From assembly GCA_035540515.1 (NCBI GenBank), contig DATLGM010000354.1:1-13733 (forward strand): 13,733 nucleotides of DNA, written 5' to 3'. Source of the stretch: WHTG01 sp035540515. Its GTDB lineage: Bacteria; Actinomycetota; Nitriliruptoria; Euzebyales; Egibacteraceae. The notes below the pieces were generated by a model. That model worked only from the letters and a program-made list of their open reading frames with translations. It did not search any database and was not told the origin of the DNA. A program made the position numbers and the translations under genes. Shown here one piece after another: positions 1 to 5,978 of the stretch (its first letter is position 1; every line of letters begins with the position of its first letter).

Positions 1-398
1 ATGACGTTGTGTCCGCACGCGTGCCCCAGCTCCGGCAGGGCGTCGTACTCGGCGAGCACGGCGACCGTGGGCCGGCCGGTCCCCGCACGTGCCCGCAGCG
101 CGGTCGGCAGCCCGTAGGCGCCGACCTCCGGCTCGTGGCCGTGGCGGCGCAGCAGTGCCGCGACGGCGGCGACGGCGTGGTGCTCCTCGTAGCCCAGCTC
201 GGGGTGCGCGTGGACGTCGTGAGACAGCGCGACGAGGTCGCCGCGCAGCCGCTCCACCGCCGAGGTGACGCTGGCGCCAACGGCCTGCGGTGCACCCGCG
301 TGCGGGGACCGCAGGGGCTCTGCGCGTGCGGCGGCGACGGCCATGGCGGCGAGCTGCTCGTCGAGCAGGCCGGGGTACGGGGGGTCTGGGATCGGCAT
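1..398 (-). CDS. M20-family amidohydrolase/peptidase, N-terminal part (runs off the window)
   Basis: This is the first 132 codons of a metal-dependent amidohydrolase; the stop lies beyond the left edge. Two M20 signatures are visible. One is HAHPELGYEE at residues 63-72. The other is LAEYDALPELGHACGHN at 115-131, whose CGHN carries the first metal-ligand histidine of the family. This spacing is typical of M20D aminoacylase/amidohydrolases (AbgB-like or PM20D2-like), which hydrolyse N-acyl or dipeptide amide bonds in the cytosol. The substrate cannot be told from this half. No signal peptide is seen. The chosen ATG is 25 bp after the stop of the 31-residue ORF; no strong ribosome-binding site precedes it, so Met19 is an alternative start. 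It is probably the last visible gene of the minus-strand unit that begins near the pirin. Confidence 0.85.
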   Translation of the reverse strand, partial: MPIPDPPYPGLLDEQLAAMAVAAARAEPLRSPHAGAPQAVGASVTSAVERLRGDLVALSHDVHAHPELGYEEHHAVAAVAALLRRHGHEPEVGAYGLPTALRARAGTGRPTVAVLAEYDALPELGHACGHNV

Positions 399-423
399 GC
401 GCCTGAGGCTATCGCCGTGGCAC

Positions 424-519
424 TCAGCGCCGACGACGCAGCCGCCGCAGCACCACCCACAGCAGGATGACCGCCGCGATGGCGGCGATGTCCTCACCGT
501 GCAACGCCAGGATGACCAT
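424..519 (-). CDS. 31-residue putative single-span membrane peptide
   Basis: This short ORF has an ATG that shares one base with the stop of the upstream membrane-protein gene (TGATG), the usual layout for translational coupling. The peptide has a short N-terminus (MVILALHGEDIAA), a hydrophobic stretch at about residues 12-24 and a strongly basic tail (RRLRRRR). That is the pattern of a single membrane span with the basic end in the cytosol. I do not recognise a family. It might be a small partner of the polytopic protein it overlaps. The alternative is that it is chance: 31 codons free of stops is unremarkable at this GC content, so the call rests on the overlap and the membrane-like composition. 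Confidence 0.4.
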   Translation of the reverse strand: MVILALHGEDIAAIAAVILLWVVLRRLRRRR

Positions 520-1694
520 CAGCCCAGCCGCAGGTAGATGCCGGCGACGAGCGAAGCGACCAGCAGCGCCCGGGTGGGGAAGGCCACGGCGCGAGCCGCT
601 CGGGCGGTGCGTCCCGAGGCCGCGACGTCACCGGCCACCGCCATGCCCACGACGTGGCCGGCCACAAGGAACAGCAGCTGCAGCGTCATGCCAAGCACCG
701 GAGCGACCGGTTGAGCGACGATGTCCCGGCCCGTCAGGCCGAGCAGATTCCAGTCCAGGCCGAACGGGTCGGACAGCTGCAGCACCGCCACCTGCCCGTC
801 GATCAGCAGCGGCGCGAGGTAGTGCGCGGCGACGTGGCCGACCGCCGGCCCGATGAACGCCACGGCGAGCGCTGCGGGCCGCGCCGCGGCGGTCACCGCG
901 ACGGCGCCGCCGACCACCGCGACCGCGAACACCCACGGTGCGTCCGCCCCGTGCCCGGCGTACGCGTCGAACAGGTTGACGCCGATCAGTGCTCCCAGGA
1001 ACGCCGGCAGGCCCGGGACGACGGCAGCGGCCGAAGTGGCCGCCCGCGGGCTGCGCCAGGTCACCCCTCCGTCGTCGGCACGGGCCAGCGGCGACATGGC
1101 GCCGAGTGTTCGCGAGGCCACTTCCAGTGGGTCGGCCGCGCCGATCCACGCCGGACCCTTCGCCAACCCGATCCCGACCCCGCCGACGACGTAGACGGCC
1201 ACGACGACGATCACCAACAGGGCGGTGGGGGTCGCGAGCTGCTCGGCGACGGAGAACGCGACGAGCGTCGCGACGGCGGGCCAGACGCCCACGCCGGCCG
1301 GCGCGGGCGTGCGACCGGGGTCTCCGGCCGCCCAGCGCAGCGGACTGGCGGCTCGCCACCACCCGCCCAGCAGTGCGGAGGTCAACAGCAGTCCCGCCCA
1401 ACCGACGGTGAACAGCAGCTGCGGGGCGGGGTTGCGCGCGATGTCGAGGTCGCCCAGCGCCGCTGGGACGGCGATGAGCACGACCATCACCAGGGCCAGG
1501 GCCCGCATGGCGGTCACTGCCGCGCCGGCGGGGTCGTCAGCGAGCGCTGGGACGGCGCTGGGCCGGCGGGCCGGCAGTGCCGTCGCCGCCAGGAGCAGCG
1601 CGGCCGCGCCGGCGAGCAGCGCCGGCATGGGCAGCGGGTACGCGCCCGCGTCGGCGAAGCCGTGGGCCAGGGGTGCCGGCCAGCCGCTGCTCAT
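519..1694 (-). CDS. Polytopic membrane protein, FedB/'fenitrothion hydrolase'-like
   Basis: The 391-residue product is almost entirely hydrophobic, with about ten likely membrane segments beginning near residue 23. The segment AHYLAPLLIDGQ followed by LSDPFGLDWNLLG resembles, from memory, a conserved block in bacterial integral-membrane proteins that databases label fenitrothion hydrolase (FedB). That label comes from one organophosphate-degrading enzyme, and true hydrolase activity here is doubtful. Several histidines sit in or near predicted spans (GHVAAHY, VAGHVVG), which could bind metal or haem; this is inference. The ATG is 19 bp after the stop of the LVIVD gene, with no clear Shine-Dalgarno, so it is probably translated from the shared transcript. 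Its stop overlaps the start of the 31-residue peptide. Confidence 0.75.
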   Translation of the reverse strand: MSSGWPAPLAHGFADAGAYPLPMPALLAGAAALLLAATALPARRPSAVPALADDPAGAAVTAMRALALVMVVLIAVPAALGDLDIARNPAPQLLFTVGWAGLLLTSALLGGWWRAASPLRWAAGDPGRTPAPAGVGVWPAVATLVAFSVAEQLATPTALLVIVVVAVYVVGGVGIGLAKGPAWIGAADPLEVASRTLGAMSPLARADDGGVTWRSPRAATSAAAVVPGLPAFLGALIGVNLFDAYAGHGADAPWVFAVAVVGGAVAVTAAARPAALAVAFIGPAVGHVAAHYLAPLLIDGQVAVLQLSDPFGLDWNLLGLTGRDIVAQPVAPVLGMTLQLLFLVAGHVVGMAVAGDVAASGRTARAARAVAFPTRALLVASLVAGIYLRLG

Positions 1695-1713
1695 GCGGCC
1701 AGCATGCCGCGGG

Positions 1714-3069
1714 TCAGCGGCGGGTGCGGCCGATCGTGCAGAGGTACAGCTCGGCCTGGGTGGCCGGCAGCCGCGGGAGGTCGGCGTTGGCCAGCCAGTT
1801 CGCGTCGAGCTCCTCCTGCGACGGGCGGTTCTCGGGGTCGCGGTCGATCTTGAGGATGTCGATGCCGCGGACGTAGTCGGTCGTGTAGAGGTACTCGTCG
1901 TCGATCCAGTACGCCGCGCCGGTGGAACCGTTGATGGGCTGGAAGAACCCGACTTCGGCGATCTCGCCCGTCTCGGCCTCCACTTCCAGAAGCCGCATGC
2001 CGTGCTCGAACCAGGCCGTCGCGACGAGGTAGTCGTCGCCGTCGGGCGACCAGTCGAACCAGTGGTTGGAGCAGCCCACTGCGTTCACGGCGGGGTTGCC
2101 GTCGACGTAGTTGCCGTTGGCCAGCGGGCGGAAGGTGTGGGCGAGGGTCATCTGGCGACCCTTGTCGAAGTCGCGCATGTCCCACGTCATGAACGGGCCG
2201 TTGGTGCCGTTGCACCGCGGCTGCAGGTTCGTCTCCCCGCCGGCGAGCAGCAGCTCACCCGGTCGCAGCGCCTCGCCGCCCGGGTCCTCCTCGGTGCGGG
2301 GCGTCCAGTCGGCGGCGCGGGGCCGCAGGTTGTTGTGCTGGTACTGGATGTTGGCCGTGTTGGGCAGGCGCGTCACGGCACTGGTGACCACTCGCGGGTT
2401 GGCGGGATCGGCGATGTCGAACATCACCCGTGGCGACGAGTCGGTGATGACGTAACCAGCGTCGTCGAGAACGACCTTGTGCGGGTATCCCGTGACGTTG
2501 ACGCCCTGTTCCTTGGCGTGCTGGATCCACGTCTTGGACAGCGTCTTGGGGTTGGCCGGGTCGGACAGGTCGTAGATGTTGCCCTCGGAGCCGTACAGCC
2601 ACGAGCAGTCCGGCGTCACGCACTCGGCGGTGTGGTCGCCGCCGTCGGTCTGACCGATCAGCTGCGGATTCGCCGGGTCGCTGGTGTCGATGATCCAGTT
2701 GAACGAGTACTGGTTGGTGTCGCCGTAGGCGAGCACGGCGATGTTGCCGTCGGCGGACACCGCCATGTCTTCGTTCTGCCAGCCGCCCAGCGGCAGGAGC
2801 CCGATCAGCGTCGGGTTCTCCGGGTCGTCGATGTCATAGATCGACAACCCCCGGGCGATGCTCGAGACGTACAGCCGGCGCTGGCCGTCCACCGTGACGA
2901 CCCGAGCGCTGACCGTCGGGCCGACCTCGGCGAGGTAGCCGACGTGCTCGACGTTGTCCGTGGTGATCGACAGCCCCGGAAGCGGCGGGGCGCCGACGCC
3001 TGCGTTGGCTGGGGCGAGCAGGCTGCCGGTCAGCAGCAGCGGGGCGAGGGCGATGAGCAAGCGGCGCAC
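1714..3069 (-). CDS. Secreted LVIVD-repeat (beta-propeller-like) protein
   Basis: The 451-residue product begins with a basic n-region and hydrophobic core (MRRLLIALAPLLLTGSLLAP), a signal peptide with probable cleavage near residue 23 (ANA). The mature part carries repeated LVIVD-type units: GLSIYDIDDPENPTLIG, WIIDTSDPANPQLIG, NIYDLSDPANPKTLS and MFDIADPANPRVV, each a hydrophobic strand, D-x-SDPANP turn and second strand. Such repeats are expected to form a beta-propeller exported to the cell surface. The enzymatic or binding role is unknown for the family. Histidines recur after the blades (GDHTAEC, YPHKVV, YQHNN, SNHWFDWSPDGDD). The GTG start is supported by GGAGG at 3076-3080, six bases upstream. 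It is homologous in style to the larger LVIVD gene at the right end of the window. Confidence 0.85.
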   Translation of the reverse strand: MRRLLIALAPLLLTGSLLAPANAGVGAPPLPGLSITTDNVEHVGYLAEVGPTVSARVVTVDGQRRLYVSSIARGLSIYDIDDPENPTLIGLLPLGGWQNEDMAVSADGNIAVLAYGDTNQYSFNWIIDTSDPANPQLIGQTDGGDHTAECVTPDCSWLYGSEGNIYDLSDPANPKTLSKTWIQHAKEQGVNVTGYPHKVVLDDAGYVITDSSPRVMFDIADPANPRVVTSAVTRLPNTANIQYQHNNLRPRAADWTPRTEEDPGGEALRPGELLLAGGETNLQPRCNGTNGPFMTWDMRDFDKGRQMTLAHTFRPLANGNYVDGNPAVNAVGCSNHWFDWSPDGDDYLVATAWFEHGMRLLEVEAETGEIAEVGFFQPINGSTGAAYWIDDEYLYTTDYVRGIDILKIDRDPENRPSQEELDANWLANADLPRLPATQAELYLCTIGRTRR

Positions 3070-3101
3070 GAAAGGCCTCCGGAGACGGATGACTGCGTCC
3101 C

Positions 3102-3132
3102 GGAGTCCTTCGCCGCGGTGGCCGAGGAGTCC
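3102..3132. repeat. Imperfect hairpin made of two GGAGTCC repeats
   Basis: The 72-bp gap between the pirin stop and the LVIVD start contains GGAGTCCT twice, 24 bp apart. The two copies can also pair with each other (3102-3110 with 3124-3132, one G-G mismatch and one G-T pair) around a GC-rich loop. It could be a weak transcription attenuator or RNA-processing site between the two minus-strand genes, or chance in GC-rich DNA. There is no T-run. Confidence 0.25.
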
Positions 3133-3141
3133 TGCCGGCGG

Positions 3142-4062
3142 TCAGCCTTCGGAGCGCAGCCAGGGAGGCCGAGGGGCATCGATCCGAGGCAGCGTCGATC
3201 CGGTCTCGCCGAACCGGCCGGTGCGGTCCTGCCACTCGCGATAGGCCTGGGTGATCTCGGCGGTGTCGCGCGCCACGAAGTTCCACCACATCTGGATGGG
3301 CTCGCCGAGCGGCTCGCCGCCGAGCAGCAAGACCCGGGCGTCATCGGACACCTCAAGGGGCAGCTCGTCGATGCCGGCGGGTACCAGCGCCAGCCAGCCG
3401 GGCTCGACCACCTCCGGGCCCACGCGCACCCGGCCGTCGAGCGGAACCACCGCGTGCTCGAACGTGGTGGCCGTCTCCAGGACGGCGGTGCCTCGCCGCA
3501 GCGACATGTCGAGCCCGATCAGCGGGGTGTCGGTGCGCGCGGGGGAGGCGGCGTCGCCCACGGCGCCGGCGATGACCTGCGCCGTCCCGGTGGGCAGCTC
3601 GATTTGCGGCAGTTCGGCGTGGTGAACGAAGTCCGACGCACCGTGCCGGGTCTCCTCGGGCTGCGCGACCCACATCTGGACACCGCGGAACGGCGGCCTG
3701 GCCGCGAGCTCGGCGTGGGCGATCCCGTGACCGGCAGTCATCCAGTTCAGCTGGCCAGGGCGGATCACCTGCTCGGTGCCCAGCGAGTCGTGGTGCAGCG
3801 CCTCACCTTCCAGCAGCCACGTCACGGTGGACAGCCCGATGTGGGGGTGCGGGCCCACCTCGAGCGGGTCCGGCTTCTCCGCGTCGGCCGGGCCGATGAG
3901 GTCGACGAAGCACCACGCTCCGACGGTCCTGCGCCCCTTGGTGGGCAGCACCCGGGCGACGTCCAATCCGCCGACCTGTGTCTGGCGGCCCTCCCGCAGC
4001 TCGACGCCCTCGAGGTGCTCGTTGCGGCACTCCTGGTCCCGCTGGTCGACCGGTCCGCTCAT
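3142..4062 (-). CDS. Pirin family protein
   Basis: This 306-residue bicupin belongs to the pirin family. Pirins are iron-binding cupins that act as redox-sensing cofactors or as quercetinase-like dioxygenases. The N-terminal cupin carries GPHPHIGLSTVTWLLEGE and then GHGIAHAEL. By comparison with human pirin the metal ligands are His72, His74, His116 and Glu118 (numbered from this start), and all four are present. A WMTAGHG segment and the C-terminal cupin with RGVQMWVA follow the usual order, and the length is normal for the family. I chose the ATG at 4062 because GGAAGG (4070-4075) sits seven bases upstream; an in-frame ATG at 4077 would add five residues (MEGAT) and has no ribosome-binding site. 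The gene lies 64 bp downstream of tRNA-Sec on the same strand. The protein is cytosolic, with no signal peptide. Confidence 0.93.
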   Translation of the reverse strand: MSGPVDQRDQECRNEHLEGVELREGRQTQVGGLDVARVLPTKGRRTVGAWCFVDLIGPADAEKPDPLEVGPHPHIGLSTVTWLLEGEALHHDSLGTEQVIRPGQLNWMTAGHGIAHAELAARPPFRGVQMWVAQPEETRHGASDFVHHAELPQIELPTGTAQVIAGAVGDAASPARTDTPLIGLDMSLRRGTAVLETATTFEHAVVPLDGRVRVGPEVVEPGWLALVPAGIDELPLEVSDDARVLLLGGEPLGEPIQMWWNFVARDTAEITQAYREWQDRTGRFGETGSTLPRIDAPRPPWLRSEG

Positions 4063-4069
4063 CGTGGCG

Positions 4070-4075
4070 CCTTCC
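4070..4075 (-). promoter_or_regulatory. Ribosome-binding site deciding the pirin start
   Basis: The minus strand reads GGAAGG here, seven bases before the ATG at 4062. The competing upstream ATG at 4077 overlaps this motif and would place it inside the coding region, so the downstream ATG is preferred. Confidence 0.6.
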
Positions 4076-4126
4076 ATCTGCTTCTCGGACTGGCGGCCGA
4101 ATCATTTCAGGTTCGTACGCGGGGCG

Positions 4127-4222
4127 TGGCGGAGGTGGACGGGAATCGAACCCGCCAGAGCGGCTGAGCCGCTCTCATCGGTTTTGAAGACCGTGGGGCC
4201 CACCAGGCGCCCAGACACCTCC
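4127..4222 (-). tRNA. selC: tRNA-Sec (selenocysteine, anticodon UCA)
   Basis: The minus strand folds as a 96-nt selenocysteine tRNA. The 5' end GGAGGTG pairs with CACCTCC next to an encoded GCCA tail. The anticodon loop CTTCAAA holds TCA (4185-4187), the complement of UGA. A D-stem GGGC/GCCC surrounds CCTGGTGG. The extra arm is long and perfect (AGAGCGGC, loop TCA, GCCGCTCT), and the T-loop is TTCGATT. The long extra arm and UCA anticodon distinguish it from tRNA-Ser and from suppressors. The acceptor and T stems stack to 13 bp as in bacterial tRNA-Sec; whether this splits 8+5 or 7+6 is unclear, because the eighth acceptor pair would be U-C. The anticodon stem has four sure pairs and an A-A mismatch. 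It is charged with serine and converted to Sec-tRNA by SelA, then delivered by SelB. Those genes are not in the window. Confidence 0.96.
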
Positions 4223-4231
4223 AGGGCGCCG

Positions 4232-4237
4232 ATGCTA
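4232..4237 (-). promoter_or_regulatory. Candidate -10 box for tRNA-Sec
   Basis: The minus strand reads TAGCAT nine bases before the mature 5' end of tRNA-Sec, a good fit to the TAnnnT sigma-70 box and a normal distance for tRNA transcription. No clear -35 was found. It sits in the 47-bp divergent spacer shared with the selenoprotein gene. Confidence 0.45.
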
Positions 4238-4257
4238 ACGACCGCCACGCGCTCGGC

Positions 4258-4263
4258 TACCGT
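4258..4263 (+). promoter_or_regulatory. -10 box of a probable leaderless promoter for the selenoprotein
   Basis: TACCGT is followed by six bases and then the GTG start at 4270. Transcription starting about seven bases after the box would begin at the start codon itself, so a leaderless mRNA is expected. The same geometry recurs before the ABC ATPase and LysR genes. There is no Shine-Dalgarno. Confidence 0.5.
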
Positions 4264-4269
4264 GACCAC

Positions 4270-4977
4270 GTGACGTACAACTACGAACGCTTCGACGAGT
4301 ACGTGGCCAGCGGCGATGAACAGCGGGAGTTCGCCGCATTTCCCAGCCACCTGCATGCGGGTGAGTCCGCACCGGAGATCACCGGCGTTCGCCTCGAGGA
4401 CGGCGCCACCGTCCAGCTGTCACAGGACTGGGCGCGGCGGCCCGTGGTCGTCGAGTTCGGGTCGTTCACCTGACCGTACTGCTCAGCGGAGGGTCCTCTG
4501 CTCGACGACGCGGCTGACCGCCACCCCGAGGTCGGCTGGTACTTCGTGTACACCCGCGAGGCTCACCCGGGAGAGCACGTCGGTGCCCATCACAGCGTCG
4601 AGGACAAGCTGCACAATGCCGCGCTGTTGCGCGACGAGGTCGGCATCCGTCGTCCCATCGTCGTCGACGACCTCGACGGCACATCGCACCTGGCCTACGG
4701 GGGCTTGCCGAACATGACCTGGGTCATCGCCCGTGGCGGGACCATCGTCTACAAGGCGGACTGGACCAGTGCGGCGAACGTCGAGGCATTCCTGGCCCGC
4801 TATGTCGCCGGCCGCAGCCGCCGCCCCGCCAGTGGCGTCGTCGCGCCCTATGTCACGGAGCAGATCGAGTACCGCGACCTCGACCGCCCCGCCTTCTACG
4901 AGCGGCTGCAGCGCAACGGTCCCCGGTCCTACACGGAGTTCAAGCGGGCCGAGGCCATCTGGCAGGAGCGGGGCTGA
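4270..4977 (+). CDS. Selenoprotein: deiodinase-like/thioredoxin-fold redoxin, Sec at codon 68 (in-frame UGA)
   Basis: The reading frame is open from GTG 4270 to TGA 4977 except for one TGA at 4471-4473. Read as selenocysteine, this gives a 235-residue protein. The TGA falls exactly at the active site: VVVEFGSFT-Sec-PYC, residues 59-71. The remaining fold continues on both sides without a frame change: a redoxin N-terminus (HAGESAPEI), then YFVYTREAHPGE at 91-102, the deiodinase-family EAHP motif. LPNMTWVI at 146-153 has the likely cis-Pro147 of thioredoxin folds, and GGTIVYKADWT follows. A tail of about 58 residues after residue 177 has no family I recognise. Unlike animal deiodinases (SCT-Sec-PPF), this one has Phe at -2 and Cys71 at +3, giving a Sec-x-x-Cys pair suited to thiol/selenol redox chemistry. 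A SECIS hairpin and a nearby tRNA-Sec support readthrough. It is probably a cytosolic reductase or peroxidase; the substrate is unknown. Standard callers will break it into fragments of 67 and about 143 residues. Confidence 0.92.
4485..4502 (+). promoter_or_regulatory. Bacterial SECIS element (bSECIS hairpin)
   Basis: AGCGGAG (4485-4491) pairs completely with CTCTGCT (4496-4502), allowing one G-U, around a GGTC loop. The hairpin starts 11 nt after the UGA codon. A GGUC-type apical loop on a short stem about 11 nt downstream of UGA is the known binding site of SelB in E. coli fdhF mRNA. The element is inside the coding region and encodes residues near SAEGPLL. Weak outer pairing (4474-4476 with 4511-4513) may extend it. 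Confidence 0.85.
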
Positions 4978-4982
4978 CGCCG

Positions 4983-4988
4983 TACCGT
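4983..4988 (+). promoter_or_regulatory. -10 box of a probable leaderless promoter for the ABC exporter
   Basis: TACCGT lies in the 17-bp gap after the selenoprotein stop and is followed by six bases and the ATG at 4995, the same geometry as upstream of the selenoprotein. The exporter can therefore be transcribed separately, although readthrough from the selenoprotein gene is also possible. Confidence 0.45.
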
Positions 4989-4994
4989 CCGCCG

Positions 4995-5978
4995 ATGACC
5001 GCCGCCCCCTCGTCCCCGCCCACGCCTGACGAGGCGCTCGCGGCGCGCGCCGTCGGGCTGACAAAGCGCTTCGGCGACCTGGTCGCGGTCGATGCAATCG
5101 ACCTCGTCGTCCCTGAAGGGTCGATCGTCGGTGTCATCGGGCCGAGCGGCTCCGGCAAGACCACCACCGTGCGGATGTTGCTCGGTGTGGTGACGCCGAC
5201 CGACGGCCTCGTCGAGGTGTTCGGCACGCCGCCCGCCCAGTTCACACCGCAGCAGCGCTCCCGCTTGGGATACATGCCGCAACACAGCGCGCTGTACCCG
5301 AACCTGTCCATCGAGGAGAACCTGCACTTCGCCGCCTCGATCTACGGCTTGCCCTTCAAGCGCCGGGAGCGCTTCGAGCAGCTGCTGACCTTCGTGGAGC
5401 TGGACGAGCACCGCGACCGGCTGCTTCGCGATGCGTCCGGTGGCATGCAGCGTCGCGTCGCGCTTGCTGCCGCGCTGCTGCACGACCCGTCGCTGCTGTT
5501 CCTCGACGAACCCACGACCGGCCTGGACCCGGTGCTGCGGCGCAAGCTGTGGGACCACTTCGCCCAGCTGCGTGCCGAGGGCCGGACGGTCGTGGTGACC
5601 ACGCAGTACGTCGGCGAGGCCGCGCACTGCGACCGCGTCGCCCTCATCGTCGACGGGGCGCTGCTGGTCGACGCCACCCCTGATCTGCTGCGCCGGCGTG
5701 CCTTCGGCGGCGACTACCTCGACGTCACCATCTCGGGACGCGCCGACGACGACGTCGTCGCCAGCCTGCTCAGCATCGACCGGATCCTGGGCATCGAACG
5801 CATGGATCCCGACGGCCGCCACCTGCGCCTGCTCGTCAGCGATGCGCAGGACGACGCGGCCCTCGTGCGTTCCTGCTTGGCGTCATCGCCGGTCGAGGTC
5901 GTGACCATGTCGCGGCACGAGCCGTCGTTCGACGACGCCTTCGTGCAGCTTGTCGCGCAGAAGCGGGGGACGGCATGA
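4995..5978 (+). CDS. ABC transporter ATP-binding protein (ABC-2 exporter type)
   Basis: The 327-residue cytosolic ATPase powers the permease encoded directly downstream. In order it shows Walker A GPSGSGKTT (49-57), the Q-loop in YMPQHSALYPNLS with Gln96, signature ASGGMQRR (147-154), Walker B LLFLDEP (167-173) and D-loop GLDP (176-179). The position of the usual switch histidine is glutamine (VTTQYVGEAA, Gln204), a variant I associate with some DrrA/YbhF-like exporters. A C-terminal region of about 95 residues follows the nucleotide-binding domain, as is common in DrrA-type proteins. The ATG has no Shine-Dalgarno but sits just after a -10 box. The last 4 bp overlap the permease start (ATGA). 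Substrate is unknown: drugs, lipids and peptides are all possible. Confidence 0.93.
   Translation: MTAAPSSPPTPDEALAARAVGLTKRFGDLVAVDAIDLVVPEGSIVGVIGPSGSGKTTTVRMLLGVVTPTDGLVEVFGTPPAQFTPQQRSRLGYMPQHSALYPNLSIEENLHFAASIYGLPFKRRERFEQLLTFVELDEHRDRLLRDASGGMQRRVALAAALLHDPSLLFLDEPTTGLDPVLRRKLWDHFAQLRAEGRTVVVTTQYVGEAAHCDRVALIVDGALLVDATPDLLRRRAFGGDYLDVTISGRADDDVVASLLSIDRILGIERMDPDGRHLRLLVSDAQDDAALVRSCLASSPVEVVTMSRHEPSFDDAFVQLVAQKRGTA

Noticed and set aside
1225..4167. Continuous 980-codon plus-strand open frame
   Set aside because: It is antisense to three well-supported minus-strand genes (the FedB-like protein, LVIVD protein and pirin) and overlaps the tRNA. Its translation is low-complexity Arg/Gly/Val-rich, a shadow of GC-biased codons.
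4127..4222. tRNA-Ser or an opal suppressor
   Set aside because: The UCA anticodon, 96-nt length, long 8-bp extra arm and 13-bp acceptor/T stack fit tRNA-Sec.
4270..4473. A stand-alone 67-residue protein ending at TGA 4473
   Set aside because: The fold continues in the same frame past the TGA, which is followed by a SECIS hairpin; the TGA is better read as selenocysteine.
4270..4977. Pseudogene with a nonsense mutation
   Set aside because: The stop is precisely at the redox-active position, the rest of the frame is intact, and a tRNA-Sec lies 47 bp away.
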